Below, piece after piece: positions 53,572 through 62,200 of a DNA stretch of 64,000 bases (positions are counted from its first letter, which is position 1; each line of letters begins with the position of its first letter). The notes under the pieces are model-generated. The model was given only the letters and a program-made list of their open reading frames with translations, had not been told where the DNA came from and searched no databases. The position numbers were made by a program, and so were the translations under genes. The stretch is from CAWARU01 sp963784575 (GTDB lineage: Bacteria; Pseudomonadota; Gammaproteobacteria; UBA6186; Azoamicaceae). The stretch spans positions 3,100,001-3,164,000 of the forward strand of contig CAWARU010000001.1 in NCBI GenBank assembly GCA_963784575.1. Reading direction: 5' to 3'.

Positions 53572-54801
53572 TTAAAACCTTGCCCTAGCCTCAATCACGC
53601 CACCATCAGGTTTTGGCACGAAGTTGAGTTGGAAGGTGGGAAGGCGTGCTTGATCGGATTCGTAGACAGCACGAGCAGAGAAGTAAGCGAGAGCCCAGCC
53701 GAGCAACACTTGTGAGGCATAGTGGGCTTCGGAATCAATACGAGACAGGCCGGGCAGGGTAGAAGCTATGTAGAGGATACCTTTGATGATGGGGGGATCG
53801 GCCATCATGGCGGCGGTGATGAATGGTAAGGCGCCAAAGAAAGCATGGCCGCTTACGCCAGTTTTGTATTTGAAAGGCTGCCATTTGGAAGGTTCATTTT
53901 TAGAAGGTCTGCCGCCACCGAGTGTTGGCGCTAAAATAATTTCTTGAATGCCTCCTAATAAAAACGCTCTTAGGTTACGATAACCCCATTGATACACAAC
54001 ATTTCCAAACATGTCTTCACTGCGCCAATAGCCTAAAGTCATTGCGGATAAGTAGAGTGGAAAATACCAATACGACAATCCACCAATCGCTTTAAATGGT
54101 TTGAAAAAATTTCGACTGCGGTTACTTTCGATTTCATCACGCCAGATATCGGTGATGGTGCGATCTAAACCGGTATTAGCAAGGATTGCAGCTGCTAGGA
54201 AAAAATTACCGAGTTGTAACAGATTGTCGGCACAAAAATAGATGGCGAAATCACGTTTGACATCGCTCATAAAATTATCAACCCAATTGCATTCATAATA
54301 TTCTCGGGGGTAGCCATAAACTGAAAACCAATTATTGGGAGGACCATAAGGATTGGTTGGCTCACAGGTTGGACAGCGAGGGTTGGCAACGACTGCACCA
54401 GGCTTGAAGGAGTGATAGCTGCCATCGGGTGCAATATAGTAACTGGGTAGATATCTTGTGTCCGTGCCAGTATAAACTGCAGCGGGAGGCGCCGGGCAGG
54501 GCGAGTAAGGATTGCCATAATCTTTGGCGGAAACCACTGCACGAGGCGGCTCACGCACGACTGGTGGTTTGTAAATTGCAGGGCCATAAGAATTGGGAGG
54601 CACGTAGGTATAACCAGGTTCGTAAATGCTACGATAAACACCATCGCAGCATTCTGCAGCTTGTGCAGTTTTACTGAATAATAGAGTGTGACAGAGTAAT
54701 GCGGAACACAAAATTGCAGGGCTGATCAATGCCGGTGCAAGAAGTGCAATGTATGCAATGTAAGAGAATAATTTGTTGGATATCAATTTTGTGTAATTCA
54801 C
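53572..54801 (-). CDS. Exported PAP2-superfamily protein with degenerate active site
   Basis: 409 residues. An N-terminal hydrophobic stretch (18-49) ending in SKTAQAAECC looks like a signal peptide, possibly of lipoprotein type. A Pro/Tyr-rich region follows (about 50-170, YTYVPPNSYGPAIYKPPVVR). The C-terminal half has membrane segments and PAP2 motifs: VSGHAFFG (316-323) and SRIDSEAHYASQVLLG (353-368). Family members use K-x6-RP, SGH and SR-x5-H-x3-D to hydrolyse lipid phosphates. Here the lysine before GGGRP (about 298-302) is absent, and the Asp that supports the catalytic His360 is Gln364. It may have low or altered activity, or be structural. Three 15-bp repeats precede the gene. Confidence 0.75.
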   Translation of the reverse strand: MNYTKLISNKLFSYIAYIALLAPALISPAILCSALLCHTLLFSKTAQAAECCDGVYRSIYEPGYTYVPPNSYGPAIYKPPVVREPPRAVVSAKDYGNPYSPCPAPPAAVYTGTDTRYLPSYYIAPDGSYHSFKPGAVVANPRCPTCEPTNPYGPPNNWFSVYGYPREYYECNWVDNFMSDVKRDFAIYFCADNLLQLGNFFLAAAILANTGLDRTITDIWRDEIESNRSRNFFKPFKAIGGLSYWYFPLYLSAMTLGYWRSEDMFGNVVYQWGYRNLRAFLLGGIQEIILAPTLGGGRPSKNEPSKWQPFKYKTGVSGHAFFGALPFITAAMMADPPIIKGILYIASTLPGLSRIDSEAHYASQVLLGWALAYFSARAVYESDQARLPTFQLNFVPKPDGGVIEARARF

Positions 54802-54847
54802 AGCATTAAACCATTTAACTACCTAAGTGATAATAGTGACAATCCTA

Positions 54848-54892
54848 TATTGGGATTGCATGTATTGGGAGTACATGTATTGGGATTACATG
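54848..54892. repeat. Three tandem 15-bp repeats upstream of the PAP2 gene
   Basis: TATTGGGATTGCATG, TATTGGGAGTACATG and TATTGGGATTACATG follow each other without gaps, starting 47 bases before the PAP2 start codon. Adjacent sequence AATCC forms a dyad with GGATT of the first unit. Fifteen base pairs is not a whole number of helical turns. It could be an iterated regulator site or a slippage product. No replication gene is near, so an origin is unlikely. Confidence 0.6.
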
Positions 54893-55069
54893 AAAAAATT
54901 GCATGCACATAATTTTTCAAAACGCTATTTACCTCAGAGATTTTTTGGTGATGATCTATTTTAAGAATGGACCAGGTTAGTCATGACGTCAAAATAATTA
55001 TATTAACTAACTTTGTTACAATCCAGAGAAAGGTAATTCGACTTATAATTCGCTTATTTCTTTATTCCG

Positions 55070-56455
55070 CTATTTTTTTATCCCACCTTTGGTTAATTCC
55101 ATCGGATCCAATAACTGTTCTAATTCACTTTCCGAAAGATCTGTCATCTCTTTTGCAACTTCGAGAATTGTTTTGCCTTCTTTGTAAGCACGCTTGGCAA
55201 TGGCCGCCCCTTTTTCATAACCAATGACAGAATTGAGTGCGGTCACGAGGATTGGGTTTTCGAGTAATTTTTTCTTAATATTATCTTTATTCACAGTAAA
55301 ACCGGCGATGGCTTTATCAGCTAAATTGCGAGCCGTGTTGGAGAGTATTTTAATGCTCAGCAGAATGTTGTAAGCAATCATTGGCATCATGGTGTTTAAT
55401 TGAAAGTTGCCTGCAGCGCCGCCGATGCTGATTGCGGTATCGTTGCCAATAACTTGCGCACAAACCATGCAGGCTGATTCAGCAATCACGGGATTTACTT
55501 TTCCGGGCATGATGCTGCTGCCGGGTTGTAGGGCGGGTAATGCAATTTCAGCAAGTCCGCTCAAGGGGCCGCTGTTCATTAAGCGTAAGTCATTGGAAAT
55601 TTTCATGAGGCTCACAGCCAAGGTTTTTAATTCACCAGAGAGTTCTACGATAGTATCAAGGCAGGCAATTGCTTCAAAGAGATTGGTTTGCTGCTTGAAA
55701 GTGATGCCTACTTTTTGTGAGAGCAGCACGCACACTCGATTTCCAAAGCTAGGTTCAGCATTGAGTCCTGTGCCAATTGCAGTTGCACCGAGTGCGAGTG
55801 CATGGAGTCTTGGGAATGTGGCAGTGATGCGATCAAGATTGTGTTGAATTTGGCTGCTCCAAGCACTCATTTCCTGGGCAAAGGTAAGTGGTAAGGCGTC
55901 CATCAAATGCGTTCTACCGGTTTTGACAATGGTATCTAATCCTTTGGCGTGATGATCGATGACAGTTCGCAAATGCTGCAAGGCTGGAATCAAATTTTCA
56001 TGGATATCTAAGCTTGCACTCAAATGAATGGCGGTGGGGATGACATCATTGCTGCTTTGGCACATGTTGACATCATCATTGGCGTGCGCTTCAATGTTGC
56101 CGCGGAGCTTTGCCAAATGCGCTATGACTTCGTTGCAGTTCATGTTGGTGCTGGTACCAGATCCGGTCTGGAAAACATCTACCGGGAAATGATCATCATA
56201 ATGACCTTCCGCCACACCCTCTGCAGCATCGATAATAGCGGTTGCAATGCTGGGATCCAATAAGCTTAAATCCATATTAGCTTTTGCAGCGGCTGCTTTG
56301 ATTAACCCTAAGGCCCGAATGAAACTGCGCGGCATTCGAAGACCGCTGATGGGAAAATTCTCTACCGCACGCTCTGTTTGCGGCCCCCACAAGGCATCTT
56401 TTGGAATTGCAATCTCGCCCATGCTGTCTTTTTCCTTGCGTGTGTCATTGCTCAT
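55070..56455 (-). CDS. fumC: Fumarate hydratase class II
   Basis: 461 residues; AAGGGG five bases before the ATG. Iron-free fumarase of the TCA cycle. Motifs: VFQTGSGTSTNMNCNEV, NDDVNMCQSSNDVIPTAIHL, TGRTHLMDALPLTFAQEM with the active-site His, and the fumarase/aspartase signature GSSIMPGKVNPV. Length matches the family. It begins 9 nt after the acnA stop on the same strand, so aconitase and fumarase form an operon. Being free of Fe-S, FumC would keep the cycle running under oxidative stress in a host. Confidence 0.97.
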   Translation of the reverse strand: MSNDTRKEKDSMGEIAIPKDALWGPQTERAVENFPISGLRMPRSFIRALGLIKAAAAKANMDLSLLDPSIATAIIDAAEGVAEGHYDDHFPVDVFQTGSGTSTNMNCNEVIAHLAKLRGNIEAHANDDVNMCQSSNDVIPTAIHLSASLDIHENLIPALQHLRTVIDHHAKGLDTIVKTGRTHLMDALPLTFAQEMSAWSSQIQHNLDRITATFPRLHALALGATAIGTGLNAEPSFGNRVCVLLSQKVGITFKQQTNLFEAIACLDTIVELSGELKTLAVSLMKISNDLRLMNSGPLSGLAEIALPALQPGSSIMPGKVNPVIAESACMVCAQVIGNDTAISIGGAAGNFQLNTMMPMIAYNILLSIKILSNTARNLADKAIAGFTVNKDNIKKKLLENPILVTALNSVIGYEKGAAIAKRAYKEGKTILEVAKEMTDLSESELEQLLDPMELTKGGIKK

Positions 56456-56464
56456 GTCGACCCC

Positions 56465-59134
56465 TTAGGCTGCTTTACTTGCCAAATTTCTTAAAACGTA
56501 ATGCAAGATACCGCCATGCTTGAAGTACTCCAACTCTTTCGGGGTGTCAATTCGCACCAAAGCTCGGAAAATTTGTGTTTGGCCATCTTCGCTTTTGGCT
56601 GTGACTGTCACTATTTCGTGATGCTTTAAATTTTGCAGCGGAATACTATACGTTTCAAACCCAGTGAGATTTAAGCTTTTGGCATTTTGTTCATCGATAA
56701 ATTCTAAGGGTAGCACACCCATACCGATGAGATTGGAACGGTGGATGCGTTCGAAGGATTCTGCTATCACGGCACGCACACCCAAGAGCCTGGTCCCTTT
56801 TGCAGCCCAATCACGCGAAGATCCGGTGCCATATTCTTTACCTGCAATGATGATTAAAGTTTGATTGTCTTTTTGATATTGCATTGCTGCATCATAAATT
56901 GACATTTTGCTTTTGTCTGGAAGATACAGGGTCCAATTGCCTTCGGTACCTTCCACCAAGCGATTTTTTAAGCGAATATTGGCAAAAGTGCCGCGCATCA
57001 TGACTTCGTGATTACCACGCCTTGAGCCATAGGAATTAAATTCAGATACAGGCACGCCAAGAGATTCTAAATAATGTCCAGCAGGACTGTTTTTGCTGAT
57101 ATCGCCTGCAGGGGAAATATGATCAGTCGTGACAGAATCACCGAGCAAGGCCAACACTCTCGCATTTTCAATATCTTGCAGCGGAGACGGGGTTAATGTC
57201 ATATTTTCAAAATAAGGAGGATTTTTAACATAAGTGGATTTGTCCGACCATTTGAATAATTCCCCTTTTGGAATTTCCAAATTTTGCCATTCTGAACCGC
57301 CATCAAACACGGAAGCATAGCGTTTGGTGAACATTTCACCTTTTAAGAAACTCATGAGCACCGTTTGGATTTCTGATCGACTTGGCCAGAGATCGGAAAG
57401 CATGATGGCCCGACCTTCCTTGGTGAGTGTGATCGGATCTTTCAAGAGATCAATATTGACTGTGCCAGCCAGTGCATAAATGACAACCAAAGGAGGAGAT
57501 GCGAGATAGGCAAGACGCACTTCAGGATGGATGCGGCCTTCGAAATTGCGATTGCCAGACAATACAGCTGCAACTGAGAGATTACCAGATTTGATGGCAG
57601 TACTGATGGGGTCAAGCAGAGGACCGGAATTGCCGATGCAGGTGGTGCAACCGTATCCAACCAAATTAAAACCCAGATCATCGAGCGGTTTCATTAATCC
57701 CGCCTTTTCCAAATAATCTGACACTACTTGGGAACCAGGAGCTAAACTTGTTTTAACCCAGGGTTTGGGCTTAATGCCAAGCGCCTGCGCTTTTTTGGCA
57801 ATAAGTCCTGCGGCAATCATCACATCAGGATTTGAGGTATTGGTGCAGCTCGTTATGGCTGCAATTGCTACAGAGCCATGACTCAAATTGAGTGATTCAC
57901 CTTCAAGTAACAGCGGCTGATGGGTAGGATGCAAGTTTTGTTCTTTGATCATTTCCTGGAATTTTGTTTTGCTGTCTTTTAATAGAATGCGATCTTGCGG
58001 ACGTCTCGGACCTGCGATGCAAGGTTCGATGCTGCTTAAATCGAGCTGCATATGATCACTATATTCCACTTCACGGCATCCTGTGGTACGGAACATGCCC
58101 TGGGCTTTCGCATAGTCTTCCACCAGTTTGATTTGTTTGGGATCTCGGCCGGAAAGTTCCAGATAATTGAGCGTTTCAGCATCGATTGGGAAAATGCCGC
58201 AGGTCGCTCCATATTCTGGTGCCATATTGGCAATGGTGGCGCGATCTGCGATGGTTAAATGATCGAGGCCATCGCCATAAAATTCCACAAATTTCCCTAC
58301 AACGATTTTTCGGCGCAGCATCTCGACGACAGTCAGAACCAGATCAGTTGCAGTGGTGCCTTCAGGGAGTTTTCCTGTTAATTTAAATCCGATCACTTCA
58401 GGAATGAGCATGGTGATCGGCTGGCCAAGCATGGCTGCTTCGGCTTCAATACCGCCAACACCCCAGCCGAGCACTCCCAGTCCATTAATCATGGTGGTGT
58501 GAGAATCGGTACCGACTAAAGTATCTGGATAAGCGACAGCGTTTTCATCAAATACGACGCGCGCTAAATACTCAAGATTTACTTGATGTACGATGCCTGT
58601 TCCAGGCGGCACCACACGAAAATTTTGGAAGGCTGTTTGTCCCCAGCGCAGGAATGCATAACGTTCTTCATTACGGCCAAACTCCATCGCGACATTTTTA
58701 GCAAATGAATCGGCTTGGCCGTAATAATCGACCATTACGGAGTGATCAATGACAAGCTCGACCGGCGAGAGAGGATTAATTTTCTGAGGATTTCCCTTTA
58801 ATTTAGACATCGCTTCGCGCATGGCGGCCAGATCGACAACGGCGGGTACACCTGTGAAATCTTGGAGAATAACGCGGCTCGGTGTGAAAGCAATTTCTTG
58901 AATCGGTAGAACTTTGGGCGACCAGGTGATCAAAGCCATGATGTCTTCTTTTCTGACCGAAACACCGTCTTCTGTACGCAATAAATTTTCGAGTAATATT
59001 TTTAAAGAGAAGGGGAGATGGTGGACATCATGCTCTTTTGGGAGTTTATTCAAGTCATAGAAATCATAGGATTTACCAGAAGAGGTGAATTTGGATTTAG
59101 TTTGAAAACTATCTTTTGACATGGCTTGTGACAT
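56465..59134 (-). CDS. acnA: Aconitate hydratase A
   Basis: 889 residues; GGGAG seven bases before the ATG. 4Fe-4S enzyme isomerising citrate to isocitrate; AcnA/IRP1 branch. Cluster cysteines are in TSCTNTSNP and GYGCTTCIGNSGPL. Other blocks: VGTDSHTTMINGLGVLGWGV, LSGNRNFEGRIHPEV, GDSVTTDHISPAG, AGKEYGTGSSRDWAAKG and AESFERIHRSNLIGMGVLPL in the swivel domain. Its cluster would be supplied by the Suf system in this window. First gene of the acnA-fumC operon. Confidence 0.97.
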   Translation of the reverse strand: MSQAMSKDSFQTKSKFTSSGKSYDFYDLNKLPKEHDVHHLPFSLKILLENLLRTEDGVSVRKEDIMALITWSPKVLPIQEIAFTPSRVILQDFTGVPAVVDLAAMREAMSKLKGNPQKINPLSPVELVIDHSVMVDYYGQADSFAKNVAMEFGRNEERYAFLRWGQTAFQNFRVVPPGTGIVHQVNLEYLARVVFDENAVAYPDTLVGTDSHTTMINGLGVLGWGVGGIEAEAAMLGQPITMLIPEVIGFKLTGKLPEGTTATDLVLTVVEMLRRKIVVGKFVEFYGDGLDHLTIADRATIANMAPEYGATCGIFPIDAETLNYLELSGRDPKQIKLVEDYAKAQGMFRTTGCREVEYSDHMQLDLSSIEPCIAGPRRPQDRILLKDSKTKFQEMIKEQNLHPTHQPLLLEGESLNLSHGSVAIAAITSCTNTSNPDVMIAAGLIAKKAQALGIKPKPWVKTSLAPGSQVVSDYLEKAGLMKPLDDLGFNLVGYGCTTCIGNSGPLLDPISTAIKSGNLSVAAVLSGNRNFEGRIHPEVRLAYLASPPLVVIYALAGTVNIDLLKDPITLTKEGRAIMLSDLWPSRSEIQTVLMSFLKGEMFTKRYASVFDGGSEWQNLEIPKGELFKWSDKSTYVKNPPYFENMTLTPSPLQDIENARVLALLGDSVTTDHISPAGDISKNSPAGHYLESLGVPVSEFNSYGSRRGNHEVMMRGTFANIRLKNRLVEGTEGNWTLYLPDKSKMSIYDAAMQYQKDNQTLIIIAGKEYGTGSSRDWAAKGTRLLGVRAVIAESFERIHRSNLIGMGVLPLEFIDEQNAKSLNLTGFETYSIPLQNLKHHEIVTVTAKSEDGQTQIFRALVRIDTPKELEYFKHGGILHYVLRNLASKAA

Positions 59135-59245
59135 GACTTGCTCCCATTGTGTAAACCATAAGTGTAAGATTGCAAAGGTGCTGAATACATTTGCACAGCT
59201 TCATGATTTAAAGATACATGATTTATGGGGATATTCACAAGTCCG

Positions 59246-62200
59246 TCATACGAATTTTTGTGACTTTACGGGCTTATCGCTTGATTCATCCATGTCGTCG
59301 ATTTTTTGTGACTTTGCAGACTTATCGCTTGATTCACCTGTGTCTTCGATTTTTTGTAACTTTGCACGTTTTGCGCTTGATTCATCCAAGGCTTCGTCTT
59401 TGTCAGGTGTGCGATAATGAACCCGTTCTGTTTTCTGAGTGGGAGCGGAAGAGGGGGCAGAAATGGAAGGGGAAGGCGCTTCTTTTGATATTCCTTGATC
59501 ATCGGTGGTATCCATTTTGTGCTTTAACTTTGCGATATCCATTTTCTGTTTTGAATCGGCGGTATCCATTTCGTGTTTTAAAATGGAATTGATAGATGGC
59601 AAGTTTTTAATGAAAGATGCAACTGTTGATTTTTTATTTTTCTGAAACAAAACGAGTAATGCAGCTTCGATTTCTGTCGAATCAAGACTTATTTTCTTTT
59701 GGAAAAACACTATTTCAGTAGTCGTACTCGGTCCAGTAAGGCCAACATAGCCATCACTACTGTAGGTGAATTTTGTGGGAAGCAAAACAGAAAAACAAAG
59801 CGGTCTCAGCACGGTTGCCATCTCTTTGCTTGTGGTGAAAAAATTATAATGATTAGATTGATTTTTCAGTGCTATATATTTTTGGAGGATGAGATTTGCC
59901 AATGTATCGGAAAGAGCTGCCAGTCTTTCTTTTTTGTGAAATTGAAACAGCCAATTGTCTTTTTGGTAATGCTGTACTACAAAAGTGCGAGTGAGTTCCT
60001 GACTCAAAGCAAAAAGCTGTCCTGAAAAGAGACCGTTTCTTTGAATTTTTTCATTTTTACCATTAATTTCAAACTCTTCATAGTGTTTTTGGATTTTTTC
60101 GTTTGCTTCTTTGACAACAGAAGCGAAACACTTATCAAATTGTTTGTAATTTCGAAGGGCATTGTCAAGTGCAGTTTCAATGTTACCCCGGTAGGGATAG
60201 AGTTTTTTCATGCCCATGGATCCGAATTCAAAATTTATCAACTCCCGCAGTGCGCGGCTTGGAATTTCAACTCTAATTTTGTTGAATAATACCTCTTTCA
60301 AGAGAGCGCTTGCTTGCTGAAATTCACTGCCTTTATGGCGTATGCTGAAAGCTTGATTTTGTATGATGCGATATTGCTGATAGAATGCTATGAGTGCAAG
60401 ATCTGAGGTTTTTTGAAGCCAGGTGCTGCGCTCTTCTTTTTGTGGAGCGAGCTTTTGGGCAGTTTCGATATTTAATAGACCATGTGTTCCCTTAAGCATT
60501 TCAGCTCGTTTATTAAGCACTTCCAAGAGTGTTGAACTAGGAATATCTTTTAAGTCTGGATCGATTGCCATGAGCACAATTTTGTTCAAGAGATTTGAAG
60601 ATAGCTTGCCTCTATCGGCAAAATTATGCCGCAGGACTAAGGCCAGGCTATCGAGAGAGGCTCCGATTCTGTCTAAATGATTAACAAAATTAGGCTGTCT
60701 ATAGAGTGGATTTGATTCTTTATCAAAGCTTAGGCTCATTGTCACTAGAAAGGTTGTTAAACATTTTAATTCGGCAGGTAATGCACCAGGTACACCATTT
60801 GTTACTGTGTTCAATGTGTTCAAAATGGGAAGCGATTCTGCGAAGCGTTCAGGCGCTTTATTACCGAGTTCCAGAGTGATGAGTTCTAAGGGCTTCCAAT
60901 TGTGATTACGTGCCATAGTGGTGATTAAGTCGGATTTTTCATATTTTGGCGCGAAGCGATATTGTGCTATTAAAAGTTTGTCGATCAAAGTGCTGAGGGG
61001 AGGATGGCGAAACCGTTTTTCGACGGTTCTTAAGAACTTCAGTAAATCGTCAAAGTAACTTTTAATCTCATCACAATAATCATGAATAACACTATAATAT
61101 TTCTCAGTTAAGAATTTCTCCGATATTTGGCAAATTTGCTCTGATGTTTCAAAGATTTCCTTGCACTCCCCGAGAGAAATATGCTCTTCTCTGGGTACCA
61201 GCCGAAATTGGGTGACAGGTAATTCTATCAAATATTTAGCTAAATATACCCAATTATTTACATATTGAATTGTAACAATTGCTTTCTTGTGAAAAAGGAT
61301 GGATTGTGGGTAATCCTTGCGTTCCCGGAACAACCAATCAGCATGATTAAATAATGCATCGCTCAATGGTTCAAGATATTCTTGATTATAATCTTGACTA
61401 AAACCTAAGTTGTCTGCGGCGCTAAGCGCTTTTGTGGCGGAGTCAGTCATTTTGTCAAATTGGTTATTTTTTCGGTAAATTTTTGCGATTTGTAAATGAA
61501 TCAGAGCGGTAAGGGGAGATTTTTCTGGTAAGGTGATTGATAACTTCAAAGCTCTGTCATAGAGAAGCAGAGTTGATTCTGTGTCACTATAACAATATTC
61601 ATCAGCCTTGGTACAGAAGTCAGAGATCAATTGTTTGAAGTGGGTATCTTGTTCAGGTTTATAGATCAATTCCTCAGAGTATTTTAAGGCGAGATGCATA
61701 CTGGCTAATCCAGTTGCTTTCTCGCTTTCAGTATAGTCTTCATCATCCTCATCTGCCGCAGGAGAAAAACGAGAGAATATACCAAGATGGGCGAGGGCAC
61801 ATTCTAAACGAAATTTGGGTTCAACGACGGCAATTAATTTTTGAGTGAATTCCAGTACTTTCTCTTTATAAAAACAACCATCAAGTAAGAACTTAAAAAG
61901 AACACTTATTAAGTTTTCATAATCTGTTGATTCTTTTTCATCTGCAGAGCACTCTTGAATTAAGTTGATAGTTTTTTCAAAAAAGGGAAATCCAAGATTG
62001 CTTCGTATTTCACTTAGAATATCATTGTTATTGTAATAAGAAGCGAGCTTAATGTAGCATTTGATAAGTGAAAACCTATCCAAAGGAGAAAATGTATTTA
62101 ATTCCACAATTCTTTTATAGAAAAGGATGATAAAATTATTCTGATCTTCCTTAAAAACCCTATTCGAAAAATCCAGTAGCTCTTTAGGATTTTTACTATC

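Noticed and set aside
54848..54892. Iterons of a replication origin
   Set aside because: No replication initiator gene or DnaA boxes nearby, and only three units directly in front of a gene.
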